A stretch of 64,000 nt of DNA from Terriglobus saanensis SP1PR4 (lineage in GTDB: Bacteria > Acidobacteriota > Terriglobia > Terriglobales > Acidobacteriaceae), in assembly GCF_000179915.2 (NCBI RefSeq), contig NC_014963.1, positions 2,666,001 through 2,730,000 on the forward strand, given 5' to 3'. Below, piece after piece: positions 8,939-18,031 of this stretch. Every line of letters starts with the position of its first letter. Within the stretch, counting starts at the first letter, position 1. The position numbers and the translations under genes were made by a program. The notes under the pieces are model-generated. The model worked only from the letters and a program-made list of their open reading frames with translations. It was not told the origin of the DNA and did not search any database.

Positions 8939-11900
8939 CTATGGTTTTGGATCCTCTCCGGATAAAGGTTTTTTCGGCGTCGTTCCCGGCTTCGCTAACT
9001 TTCTGGCTACGCTCTTCTTCGGGGCAGGCTTCGGATCGAGCAGTTGAGCCTCAAGCGACGATGCTTTCGACAGAGGCGACTGAGAGCCGGGAAGTTTCTT
9101 GACTACAACTTTCTTCGCTACAGCCTTCTTTTTTCCCGCTTCGGGCTTTGCGGAAGCCTTGGCAGGCGTTTTCTTCGCGGCGATTGAAGGTATTTTCGCG
9201 GCCTTCTTCGTCTCGGTTACAGGCTTCGCCGTCAACAACTTGACCATTGCGTCGTAGCGATAACCCGTTGCCTGTGCAGCCGCAAGAACTTCCGCAACCG
9301 GCACTGGCTTAGCTATGGTTCCTGTCGGTTGCACCTGGGCTACCAAGGTCAGCCACTGCAATAACTGCTGCAACGCCTCGTAATTCACGTAGCGGACACC
9401 CTCGTGCTCGTTCACTGCGGCCAACCACTGCACATCACCCTCGGCCCAGAATGCAGTGGAGCGCAGGTCAGGATTCGAGAGCGCAAGATGTACGCGGGCC
9501 ACCATGCGCCAAGCGTCTTCGCTTTGCATACCGATCTCCGAGAAGATTTCCGCCAGCGACGGGCGCAGTTGCAGTCGGTCGACGACACTGCCTTGCCGCT
9601 CTGGCAAGCTGCGCAGAAGCACCACAGAAAGCAGCGGTGACCACATCGTTTCGAGAGGCGGATGCGCGGACAGAATGGGAGCAGCCTTTGCAGCCGCCAT
9701 CGCCTTGACGACCAGAAGAGCGAGCGCGGAAGCAGCGGACACATAAGCGTCCGACGTTACGACCGAATCCTGCCCTTCCAGCTCAGACCAGCGATCGAAC
9801 ACCGCTCTTGCACGAGATCCCCATACCTGGACGGCGTCCGCCTCCGAGGCTGAGCTCTCCTCTTCCGGAGCCAGTAAGTGAATCGAGTCCCAGGCAACTG
9901 CCTGGCGAATCGCACTGTTCAACGGCTGCAACCGGAGCCGTGCCAACGCTTCGTCGAGGCTGTGGACGCCCGCACCATTGAGTCCGTCGCAGAGCCGGTC
10001 CCACGGCTGCTCAGCCGTGGCCCGCAGTTCGCGCCAGTGCAGCAGCACAGCGTACTGGTAACCACGCAGATTGAGCGTGAGTCCGTGGTCCCTCAAGGAG
10101 TCCGAACGCCGCAAGTATTCCAGCCCCGTCGCTGTGTCTCGATAGGCGAGGAAGAAACCATCGCCCTCCGGCAGGGCCAGCGCGTCCTTCAAAGACCGCT
10201 GCCACAGGTCGCCGGTCCACTTGTTCATCGAAGCTACCGACACGTGGACATTGCCGCGTGTACTGCTATAGCCATTGTTGTAGAGGATCAGTGCGCGTTC
10301 TCGTCCCAGGCGATTGGTGTAGGCGAAGACGTTTTCATCCACCGCACCGTGCTCGGTCCAGAAGTCGAAGAAGACGAAGTTCTCGCTCTCCGCAAACAGT
10401 GCGCGGTTCTTCAGAAGCGGCGCAATCTCTTTCTTGTGGCGGGCCACGAGATCGTCGTTCGGCCACTCATCCATCTTGGCCTGCTTGTACTCCATGCCGT
10501 ACTTTTCGGTGTAGCCTTCGATCTGCCCGTGCCCGAACATCGGCAGACCGGGGATCGTGGCCATCATGGTCGCCACGCCGAAGTACTTATCGCCAGAGCC
10601 GAACTGATCGATCGCCGTGCGCTCATCGGGGTTGGACATGAAGTTGACGTAGCGCTTCATAATGTCCGGATCGAACTCAATCGTCTTCTTCAGATAGCTG
10701 CGATAGGCCGCGTTGTCCTCATCGCGCAGCATCACCATGAACGCAGAGTTGTATACGCGATGCATCCCCAGCGTGCGAACGAAGTAGCCCTCCAGAAGCC
10801 AAAACGCCTCTGCAAGCAGCAGCGTTCCCGGTACCTCCGCCTGGACACGATCCACCACTTCGCGCCAGAACTCATTCGGCATAATACGGTCGAACTCTTC
10901 CTGCGTCATCGCATCTTCCGCACGCGACGGGATCGATCCGCCAACGCCGGGCAGAGGAAACCAAAGCCGCTGTACATGCCGCTTGGCCAGCACCATGGCT
11001 GCATCGAAACGGATGATTGGGAAGCGCCGCGCAACGTCCAGAATTACTTGGATCACATGCTCTCGCACGGCCGCCTGCGAATAGTCGAGCTGCGCCGTAT
11101 CGTTCCATGCGAAGGTAGTGCCATCGTTGCCGTGATAGACGAACTCCGTGCGTCCATTGCCGTCGCGATAACGCATGCGATAGACCACTGCCGCATCGGT
11201 ACGGTCGTAGTAGTGGTCTTCAATCTTGATCTCGACACGCGGGTCCGCCGAAACATCCGGCCCCTCGAAGCTGTATACAGGATAAGGGCTCTCGTTACGG
11301 CGTAGAAACCACTCCGGATGCTCGATGACCCAGGTCGAATCAAGCCCCATGTGATTGGGCACCATATCGCTTGCGAGCCGCAGACCAACACTCTGCGCAG
11401 CAGCATGCAGGCGCGCATAAGATGCCTCCCCGCCCAGATCCTCGGCAATTCGATAGTCCATCAGCGAGTAAGCCGATGCGACCGCGTCGTCCTGCCCAAA
11501 TAGCCGCTTGATCGTCTGCGATGCCTTGCTGCGTTCCCATAGACCAATCAGCCAAAGGCCCGTCATACCGCGGTCGCGCAGCAGCTGCAACTCTTCCAAC
11601 GGAATCTGGTCCAGCCGATAGATATGGCGTCCGTATTTCTTGGAAAGCTGCTCCAGCCAGACATACGTGCTCTTCGCCATCAACACCACGGTGGGCATCC
11701 ATGCATCATCGGAAGAGAAGGCTTCATATTCATTCAGTGGAGCCTGGTAGTCGTGCGCGTACTGCCCGTCCACAAGTCCGCCCTGGCGGGTCCGGAGCCG
11801 CTTCCGACGTACTATCGTTCCGTCATCACGGACGGTCTCTTCCCAGTACTCTTCATAGCCGATGTACTCGTTGCCCGCGAAGCCTTCTTTGCCACCGAAC

Positions 11901-12736
11901 TCCACCGGCTTGTGCTGCCGCACATTCCGATCTGGCGGATTGAATTGCATCCAGATCGCGATCTCTTCTCCGCGCAAAACGTCCACGGCAAGCAGTGTGC
12001 GCTTGAGCACACTACCAAGGTTCGGTCCCAGCAAACTAATCCACTTTTCACGGATGAAATCGAGCTGGCCGCTCAGCGAATCGGGCGAAGCCTCCATCGG
12101 CGCACGGAGCGCCTTCAGCAGCGTCTTCGTTTCCGGGCTGAACTCGATACGGGTTTCAAAGTAGGCATCGATGTCCGCGGCGAACTTGTGGTATACCGGT
12201 ACCCCAGTCTGCAGGCTGTTGTCGTCAAATAGCGCTTTGAACGGCCTGAACGCAGGATTCTGATTCGCCAGCCAGAGCAACAAAAGCTCTTCAAGTGCAG
12301 CCTCGCGGTTGGGTACACCGTCGGTGGACGACGCGAGCCATTCCTTCTCTGTGATTTTGCCGGTATAAATCGCTACGTTCGGAAAGCTTTCCGTGAACGA
12401 GAGCAGAAGTGCGTCCAGTTCTTTCGTAGAAGTACGTTCTCCGAACCACTTGAGGGCATCCGCAAGAACGCCAGGATCCTGCTCTTTGCGATAGCGCTCA
12501 ATGATGACGTGGCACAACTCATCGATCAACCCCATAGCAAAGAGTTGTCCGGCGTGCACGACAGCGGATGGACTCTGTCCCGCGGTCGCGTCACTTACGG
12601 CACGCGCCTCGTTCATCTGCTGAGCCAGGCGGCGACTCGCCGACACATTGCCAAAGATTACGTTGCCCGTATACGAGAAAAGCAGGTCACTGAGTTCGTA
12701 CTTATCCCGCAAAGAGCGCGCAATATGAAATTCCAT
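8939..12736 (-). CDS. Giant GH13 alpha-amylase-family protein with lysine-rich C-terminal tail
   Basis: This 1265-residue protein has a long N-terminal region of unknown fold (about 1-390), a GH13 TIM barrel (about 390-800) and an alpha-helical C-terminal part. GH13 regions are visible: DMVPNHMG (region I), RFDAAM with the nucleophile aspartate (II), LLLAEAFW with the acid/base glutamate (III) and FMSNPDERTA (IV). Region IV has NPD in place of the usual NHD, so the subsite-1 histidine is lost while the aspartate is kept. The last 95 residues are Lys/Ala/Pro-rich with AAKKTPAK-like repeats resembling histone H1 tails. The start at 12736 (MEFHIARSLRDKYEL) follows AGGA closely; the frame opens further upstream without coding character. 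No signal peptide is seen, so it is probably cytoplasmic and acts on glycogen, maltodextrin or trehalose-type substrates. The exact reaction is unknown. Confidence 0.8.
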   Translation of the reverse strand: MEFHIARSLRDKYELSDLLFSYTGNVIFGNVSASRRLAQQMNEARAVSDATAGQSPSAVVHAGQLFAMGLIDELCHVIIERYRKEQDPGVLADALKWFGERTSTKELDALLLSFTESFPNVAIYTGKITEKEWLASSTDGVPNREAALEELLLLWLANQNPAFRPFKALFDDNSLQTGVPVYHKFAADIDAYFETRIEFSPETKTLLKALRAPMEASPDSLSGQLDFIREKWISLLGPNLGSVLKRTLLAVDVLRGEEIAIWMQFNPPDRNVRQHKPVEFGGKEGFAGNEYIGYEEYWEETVRDDGTIVRRKRLRTRQGGLVDGQYAHDYQAPLNEYEAFSSDDAWMPTVVLMAKSTYVWLEQLSKKYGRHIYRLDQIPLEELQLLRDRGMTGLWLIGLWERSKASQTIKRLFGQDDAVASAYSLMDYRIAEDLGGEASYARLHAAAQSVGLRLASDMVPNHMGLDSTWVIEHPEWFLRRNESPYPVYSFEGPDVSADPRVEIKIEDHYYDRTDAAVVYRMRYRDGNGRTEFVYHGNDGTTFAWNDTAQLDYSQAAVREHVIQVILDVARRFPIIRFDAAMVLAKRHVQRLWFPLPGVGGSIPSRAEDAMTQEEFDRIMPNEFWREVVDRVQAEVPGTLLLAEAFWLLEGYFVRTLGMHRVYNSAFMVMLRDEDNAAYRSYLKKTIEFDPDIMKRYVNFMSNPDERTAIDQFGSGDKYFGVATMMATIPGLPMFGHGQIEGYTEKYGMEYKQAKMDEWPNDDLVARHKKEIAPLLKNRALFAESENFVFFDFWTEHGAVDENVFAYTNRLGRERALILYNNGYSSTRGNVHVSVASMNKWTGDLWQRSLKDALALPEGDGFFLAYRDTATGLEYLRRSDSLRDHGLTLNLRGYQYAVLLHWRELRATAEQPWDRLCDGLNGAGVHSLDEALARLRLQPLNSAIRQAVAWDSIHLLAPEEESSASEADAVQVWGSRARAVFDRWSELEGQDSVVTSDAYVSAASALALLVVKAMAAAKAAPILSAHPPLETMWSPLLSVVLLRSLPERQGSVVDRLQLRPSLAEIFSEIGMQSEDAWRMVARVHLALSNPDLRSTAFWAEGDVQWLAAVNEHEGVRYVNYEALQQLLQWLTLVAQVQPTGTIAKPVPVAEVLAAAQATGYRYDAMVKLLTAKPVTETKKAAKIPSIAAKKTPAKASAKPEAGKKKAVAKKVVVKKLPGSQSPLSKASSLEAQLLDPKPAPKKSVARKLAKPGTTPKKPLSGEDPKP

Positions 12737-13276
12737 GTTCCTAGACACCCCGCAAATGTGGGCAACAGATTGCCCGCTCGTCTCTACTCTAAAGGCTCCC
12801 GCCCTTTCCGAGGGCTTTATGGAAAACACTGCGAAAAAACCACATTGCGGCACGTTTTGCCGGTTTCACTGTCTGCATCTATGCCTCGTAAAGATGCATC
12901 AAAGAATTTTCTTGATGCCATGTGATACGACCCGTTTAAAAGTTCCAGCAGATATCCAGGCCATTTCGAATCGGTGGACGCTCCCGTTTAGGCATCAGTC
13001 AGAAAGTCGGTATCGTTCCAAGAGCTGATTATCGAACCGATTATGCTTGGCGTCCTTGAACTCGGACTAATTATGTCGTAGTTTAGGTAGGGAAGAAGGC
13101 CCCCTCCGATTGTCTTTTTGGCGAAGCACCGAAGGAGGCCCGAGATCGACAACCCATCAAGGCTGACGACCCTATCACTATAGAGTAGAGGGACAGTTTT
13201 GGCTGAACGGAAGCTAAAAAGTGCGTAAGACTGCGACTCAACAAACTCCACACCGCTGCCCTGAATCGGGGAGCAA
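12737..13276. other. Divergent intergenic region between GH13 gene and PepSY operon
   Basis: No gene is supported in these 540 bp. It should hold promoters for both flanking genes. Visible items are two direct GATTAT copies at 13027-13032 and 13039-13044, a related AATTAT at 13069-13074, and the structured element at 13103-13154 described separately. Confidence 0.5.
13103..13154 (+). repeat. Structured leader element, copy 1 (upstream of PepSY gene)
   Basis: A 52-nt stretch starting CCTCCG, with the core GTCTTTTTGGCGAAGCACCG and ending GAGATCGACAACC. The same core recurs at 14468-14517 before the TonB receptor gene. CCTCC can pair with GGAGG 28 nt later to close a hairpin around the core. 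The function is unknown; it lies about 120 bp before the PepSY start and could be a leader RNA element or operator. Confidence 0.45.
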
Positions 13277-14455
13277 ATGACCCCGAGGCGTCTTTTATTC
13301 TGGTGCCATCTCACGGTAGGCATCGTCGTGAGCCTGGTCATCGGCTTTCTAGCTGTAACCGGCTGCCTGATGGCATTTCAGCAGCAGATCATTTCTTTTT
13401 CAGAGCGCAAGATACATGCTGCCGAGCGACGCGAAGCGGGAAGCCCCTGTCTCGACCCTTCTCAGATACTCACCACAGCGGCGACCCAACAGGCCGCCGA
13501 TCCTATCTCCTGGACCTCCTTTGCGAATCGGACGAAGGCGACTGAGATCGCGTTCCCTGCAGGTAAGCTTCTTCTCGTAGACCCATGTGACGGCCATGTC
13601 CTCAGCGCAAACTCGGGGAAGCTTCGCAACTTCTTCCTGCAAGTGCGTGACCTACATCGCTATGTAGCCTGGGGTGGCGTGCGGCACGAGAATCTACGCG
13701 CGGTCAAGAACGCGGTCAATCTCGGCTTTTTCTTCCTTCTCCTCAGTGGGCTCATCCTCTGGTTCCCACGGAAGCTGACGTGGCGTCACGCCAAGGTTGG
13801 ATTCGTTCCGCGTTGGACCGGAGTGGGACGAGCGTCTGAATGGAGCCTTCACACGGTCGTTGGGTTCTGGCTTTCTCTTCCGCTGGCGTGCATTGTGCTG
13901 AGTGGTGCCGTGATGGGATATGCCTGGGCCAACGCCCTGCTTTATCGCGTCGCAGGAGATCCTCCACCGGCGGTCAGGGCTGAGCGTGAGACCAACGCTG
14001 GGGCACTCCCCATAGCGCGCTACGGACAACTCGATGTCTTGATTGCAAGGGCGATGCAGCAGGACCCGAAGTGGAATAACCTTTTGCTCCGGATTCCGTC
14101 GCAAAAAGGGAAAGACATCACCATTGCGATGGACGAAGGGGATGGTCGCGATCCTCGTACCAAGTCACAACTTGTTCTAAACCGAAAGACAGCGGACGTT
14201 GTTCGCTGGGATCGCTTTCAGGACAATCCGCGTGGACGTCAGTGGCGTCTCTATGCTCGCTTTATTCACACCGGTGAACTCTTCGGCCTGATCGGACAGA
14301 TACTCGCTTTCGTGAGTGCCCTGGGCGCACTGCTATTGGTGTACACCGGTCTCTCTCTTTCACTGAGACGCTTCTTTTCGTGGCGAACTCGGCGCGAACG
14401 TACAAACCACAAAGCCGTGCGGAACCAGGTTCAGGAACTCATCACCTCAAAGTAA
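13277..14455 (+). CDS. PepSY-associated transmembrane protein
   Basis: This 392-residue inner membrane protein belongs to the PepSY/PiuB-like family. It has an N-terminal helix (about residues 8-32), periplasmic PepSY-like segments, central helices (VNLGFFFLLLSGLILWF at about 150; WSLHTVVGFWLSLPLACIVLSG at about 190) and a C-terminal helix (LIGQILAFVSALGALLLVYTGL) before a basic tail. The family motif with histidines in HRYVAW and LHTVVGFW is present. Family members accompany siderophore receptors and are proposed to reduce ferric siderophores or support TonB uptake. The ATG at 13277 has GGGGAG ahead of it. It leads the operon with the TonB receptor and the PstS-like protein. Confidence 0.85.
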   Translation: MTPRRLLFWCHLTVGIVVSLVIGFLAVTGCLMAFQQQIISFSERKIHAAERREAGSPCLDPSQILTTAATQQAADPISWTSFANRTKATEIAFPAGKLLLVDPCDGHVLSANSGKLRNFFLQVRDLHRYVAWGGVRHENLRAVKNAVNLGFFFLLLSGLILWFPRKLTWRHAKVGFVPRWTGVGRASEWSLHTVVGFWLSLPLACIVLSGAVMGYAWANALLYRVAGDPPPAVRAERETNAGALPIARYGQLDVLIARAMQQDPKWNNLLLRIPSQKGKDITIAMDEGDGRDPRTKSQLVLNRKTADVVRWDRFQDNPRGRQWRLYARFIHTGELFGLIGQILAFVSALGALLLVYTGLSLSLRRFFSWRTRRERTNHKAVRNQVQELITSK

Positions 14456-14467
14456 CTTCACGTCCAT

Positions 14468-14517
14468 CCTCCGGAGTCTTTTGGCGAAGCGCCGGAAACA
14501 TGGCAGAGATCGATACC
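14468..14517 (+). repeat. Structured leader element, copy 2 (upstream of TonB receptor gene)
   Basis: A 50-nt stretch with CCTCCG, then GTCTTTTGGCGAAGCGCCGG and GAGATCGATACC, aligned to the element at 13103-13154. TCCGG at 14470-14474 can pair with CCGGA at 14492-14496, with GGCG-AAG-CGCC possible inside. It ends 25 bp before the receptor ATG, so folding could affect translation or processing. Confidence 0.45.
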
Positions 14518-14542
14518 GTCTCGAACGGGTCAAGGAGACGAC

Positions 14543-16930
14543 ATGGCAGCACCGCGAACGTGCGCTTTCTATCTGTATGGTTTGATTTTGTTGGCTCTAT
14601 CTTCGGTGTCGCAGGCACAACAAGTCGCAGGCCCTTCTGTGGAGAGCGTCTGCAGTGGCGAGAAGATCACGGTCGATCTCAGCATCGCCGATGCACAGAG
14701 CGCGAGCATCCCCGGCGCGCAAGTCACCCTCACATGCGGTGAGACCTCGGTATCCGGTACTACCGATGGAAGTGGCACTGCACACTTCAACGTTCCTTCC
14801 GGAAGCTATGTGCTGCGTACGCAGGCATCCGGTTTTGACGTGAAAGAGACGAAGGTGCAGATCGCTGCTTCGGCTGGGTCGGAGCACTTCGATGTGACGA
14901 TGAATGTGCAGGGGCATAAAGAAGACGTCACCGTCTCTGCGACGAACGGCAGCCTGGTCTCTGCAACTGACATCGGAACGCGCACCGAGACTGCTTTGCG
15001 TGACGTTCCGCAGTCGCTCCAGATCGTCTCCCGACAGGTGCTCGACCAGCAGCAGGCACGCAGCATGAATGACGTGTTGAGAAATGTCGCCGGCGTAACG
15101 ATTCCATGGACGTCGGGCGGACGCTACGAGAGCATCACAATCCGTGGCTTCACGACGATGAACCAGTTCAAGGATGGTTTCCGCAATGACCCCAGTTCTA
15201 ACCGCGCTCCGATTGAGTTGAGCAATGTGGAACGTGTGGAAGTACTTAAAGGTCCCTCTTCGATGGTCTTTGGACGCCTTGATCCTTCCGGCGTGGTGAA
15301 CGTCGTGACGCGCGCGCCTACGTCCAACCGGACCTTCAACGCGAACTACCAGGGCGGCAGCTTCGGTTATCGTCAACTGAATCTCGATTGGACCGGGCCA
15401 CTCAATCAGTCAAAGAGCGTGCTCTATCGCTTGACGCTCTCGGGCCTCGATACCAAGAGCTTCCGGAACTACGCCTTTACGCAGAAGCTCTTTGTCGCAC
15501 CGGCCGTCACCTGGATCCTCAACCCAACGCTCACGGTGCGCTTCTATAGCGAGTTTCTTATCCAGAACTCCGTCAACGATCAGGGTCTCGTAGCGGTCGG
15601 CACGCGTCCTGCCAACATTCCTATCAATAGGTATCTCGGCGATCCCAAGCTGATCGCTCCGGATCGTCAGGGCAAGGTAGGCGTCAGTGTCGACAAGGCA
15701 ATCGGGAGTCATTGGGTCCTTCGCAGCTATGAGCGCAGTTCTGTCGGCATCTCCATCTACAACTCGCGAACGGCACAATCGCTGGCAGCCGACAACCGGA
15801 CACTTACGCTAAACGATTCGTACTCCGAGCAAAATTTCCAGACGCATTACTGGATCAACGAAGCCGTAGGCCGTGTAAAGACAGGTCCTATCAACCATAC
15901 GATCCTCGGTGGCTTTCAGCTGGATCGCGAAATCAATCCAAACAATGCGAAGGCGGGCGTCGCAACTCCCAAGATCGATATCTACACTCCCAACTATGCC
16001 GCCCTTCCGGTTCGCGTTCTCGCGACGAGTTTATCCAACAATGCGGATGGTTCTTATGGCGGCTTCTACGCGCAGGACCAGATCGAACTATTACGAAATC
16101 TGAAGCTGACGCTGGGCACACGATACGACATCGCAAAGAACATTACCGATACGTATTCCAGTGCAAGAGGCACCTTTGTACCGCACGTCTCCGGACGCAA
16201 TACGGCATGGTCTCCCCGAACCGGACTGGTCTATCAGCCGCGAGAGAATATCTCTCTGTATGCGACCTACGCCAAGTCTTTCTTGCCGCAGATTGGCACA
16301 GACTTCTTCAGCACACCTTTTGCACCGACGCGGGGAGAATTGAAGGAAACGGGCATCCGGTTCTCTTCCCCCTCGCAGCGATATGTCGCTACAGTCGCTG
16401 CCTTCAACATCAAGCAGACGAATGTACTGACGACCGATCCGGCGCACACCAGCTACTCCGTCACCGTTGGACAACAGCGCAGCAAAGGCATTGAGACGGA
16501 CACGACCTTCCAGCTGACACCCGAATGGAACATCATCGCAGGCTATGCCTATGACATTCCCCAGGTCACCAAAGACAACACTTACGCCGTGGGTGCCTTT
16601 CTTGCCGGCGCTCCGCGACATGCTGGGAACTTCTGGACGCACTACACCCTGTCCCACGGTGATCTGAAGGGACTGGGAGTCGGCGCGGGAATCTTTGGTT
16701 CTGGAAAGCGGTACGGCGATCTTGCCAACACGTATCTCACCCCCGGATACGCACGCGTCGATATGAACGCTTCCTACGCACGCACGGTTCGCGATACGAG
16801 CAGACTTTCCATCAACTTCAACGTGCAGAACATGGGCGATCGCCGCTACTTCGAAGGCGGCAGCACGCGCCTTCGCGTCGCTCCGGGAGCGCCACGCACG
16901 TACATCGGCTCCATCACCTGGACACGGTAA
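14543..16930 (+). CDS. TonB-dependent siderophore-type receptor
   Basis: This 795-residue outer membrane receptor has a signal peptide (about residues 1-26, ending VSQAQQ), an N-terminal carboxypeptidase-regulatory-like beta domain (about 40-125; SIPGAQVTLTCGETSVSGTTDGSG), a plug domain (about 140-260; ALRDVPQSLQIVSRQVL, ITIRGF, VERVEVLKGPSSMVFGR, GVVNVVTR) and a 22-strand-type barrel ending YIGSITWTR with a terminal aromatic strand. The plug wording is that of the TonB-siderophore receptor family; the extra regulatory domain is typical of Acidobacteria and Bacteroidota. AAGGAG precedes the ATG. Between a PepSY protein and a PstS-like binding protein, its ligand may be a ferric siderophore, but a phosphate-containing or other anionic ligand is possible. 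Confidence 0.9.
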   Translation: MAAPRTCAFYLYGLILLALSSVSQAQQVAGPSVESVCSGEKITVDLSIADAQSASIPGAQVTLTCGETSVSGTTDGSGTAHFNVPSGSYVLRTQASGFDVKETKVQIAASAGSEHFDVTMNVQGHKEDVTVSATNGSLVSATDIGTRTETALRDVPQSLQIVSRQVLDQQQARSMNDVLRNVAGVTIPWTSGGRYESITIRGFTTMNQFKDGFRNDPSSNRAPIELSNVERVEVLKGPSSMVFGRLDPSGVVNVVTRAPTSNRTFNANYQGGSFGYRQLNLDWTGPLNQSKSVLYRLTLSGLDTKSFRNYAFTQKLFVAPAVTWILNPTLTVRFYSEFLIQNSVNDQGLVAVGTRPANIPINRYLGDPKLIAPDRQGKVGVSVDKAIGSHWVLRSYERSSVGISIYNSRTAQSLAADNRTLTLNDSYSEQNFQTHYWINEAVGRVKTGPINHTILGGFQLDREINPNNAKAGVATPKIDIYTPNYAALPVRVLATSLSNNADGSYGGFYAQDQIELLRNLKLTLGTRYDIAKNITDTYSSARGTFVPHVSGRNTAWSPRTGLVYQPRENISLYATYAKSFLPQIGTDFFSTPFAPTRGELKETGIRFSSPSQRYVATVAAFNIKQTNVLTTDPAHTSYSVTVGQQRSKGIETDTTFQLTPEWNIIAGYAYDIPQVTKDNTYAVGAFLAGAPRHAGNFWTHYTLSHGDLKGLGVGAGIFGSGKRYGDLANTYLTPGYARVDMNASYARTVRDTSRLSINFNVQNMGDRRYFEGGSTRLRVAPGAPRTYIGSITWTR

Positions 16931-16942
16931 CTAAGGAGAGAT

Positions 16943-17971
16943 ATGTTTTATAAGTTTTCCGCAGCATTTGCCCTCGTCTGCACAAGCGTCTTCGCACAAG
17001 CCCAGAGCGGCGTCCCAGCCTATCAACCCTCTCCTGTTACGGTTCCGGACTCGGCCAGTTATCTCACGCGCGACGGCAAGGTGCAGATCGTCGGCAATGA
17101 TGGTTGGGAAGAGATGATGACGAAGTTCGATGAATTCTTCCTCAAGACGCATCCTGGATTTAAGCGCCAGTTTCACACCGTGATGAAAGGCAGTTCTGTT
17201 GCGATTCCGGCGCTGCAGACGGGCGTGTCGGCGCTTTCGCCGATGGCTCGCGCGATGTGGGAAGACGATCGCTTTTCGTTTCATCGCCTTCACGGTTACG
17301 ACCCTCTGGACATTCATATCGGCTATGCCGCCTTTGGACCACGCGCCGGGAAGAAGAGTCCTCCGTGGATCTATATCAATGCGAAAAATCCCCTCGCCGG
17401 ATTGACCGTCGAGCAGATTCGGCAAATCTTCACCGATGGAGCGAAGGGCGGGACGATTACCCGCTGGTCTCAACTGGGAGTCAAAGGACCATGGGCAAAC
17501 CGCACTATTCACGTCTATGGCCTGGACCAGGGCAGCGGCGGCACGCTGGCGTTTCGCGCGCAGTTTTTGGAAGACCGGACATTCACTCGTAGCTATGAGG
17601 CGCTTCCCAAGGCAGCCGATCTCGGACAGGCCATCGCGGACGATCCCTACGGCATCGCGCTGCTCGGCTTTTTCGACGCTACCGCAAACCCGAATATTAA
17701 GCCGCTCCCAGTCTCAGAAGGTCGTGATGCGGCCTTCCTTTTGCCCACCTACGAGAATGTTGCTGCAGAGCGGACACCATTTCCCGCATACCTTCACATC
17801 TACGTGAATCGCGAACCCGGAAAGCCGATGGATCCTTTTGTGAAGGAATACGTGAAAATGCTGCTCTCGGAGCAGGGGCAGGCGATCATTGCGACGCAAA
17901 AAGATACGGACGAGGGATATGTCCCCCTTAAACCTGACAAGATCGCTGACGAATTGAGGAAGCTGGACTGA
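16943..17971 (+). CDS. PstS-like periplasmic substrate-binding protein
   Basis: This 342-residue protein has a signal peptide (MFYKFSAAFALVCTSVFAQA) without a lipobox, so it is soluble in the periplasm. The body matches the phosphate-binding PBP-like family: GSSVAIPALQTGVSALSPMAR near residue 80, a GLTVEQIRQIFTDGAKGG.I..W segment near 155, and a ligand-loop-like LDQGSGGTLAFR near 195. Compared with E. coli PstS, the arginine before the GSGT loop and the aspartate after the first serine loop are not evident, so the ligand need not be phosphate. There is no ABC permease or ATPase nearby. It starts 12 bp after the receptor stop with AAGGAG, so it is the third gene of the operon and probably hands over or senses ligand imported by the receptor. 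Confidence 0.8.
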   Translation: MFYKFSAAFALVCTSVFAQAQSGVPAYQPSPVTVPDSASYLTRDGKVQIVGNDGWEEMMTKFDEFFLKTHPGFKRQFHTVMKGSSVAIPALQTGVSALSPMARAMWEDDRFSFHRLHGYDPLDIHIGYAAFGPRAGKKSPPWIYINAKNPLAGLTVEQIRQIFTDGAKGGTITRWSQLGVKGPWANRTIHVYGLDQGSGGTLAFRAQFLEDRTFTRSYEALPKAADLGQAIADDPYGIALLGFFDATANPNIKPLPVSEGRDAAFLLPTYENVAAERTPFPAYLHIYVNREPGKPMDPFVKEYVKMLLSEQGQAIIATQKDTDEGYVPLKPDKIADELRKLD

Positions 17972-18031
17972 TTCTTAACGTCGATCTATTGTTGCGGAAC
18001 GCTACATACAGATTCCAAAAGAGATGCAGCA

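Noticed and set aside
9878-11305. Long plus-strand frame (475 codons) opposite the GH13 gene
   Set aside because: Antisense shadow; the GH13 catalytic motifs are on the minus strand through exactly this interval.
13103-14542. Possible cobalamin riboswitch before the TonB receptor (AAGGAGAC resembles a B12 box)
   Set aside because: The elements are only about 80 nt long, lack the conserved core of cobalamin riboswitches, and AAGGAG also serves as the ribosome site of the receptor gene.
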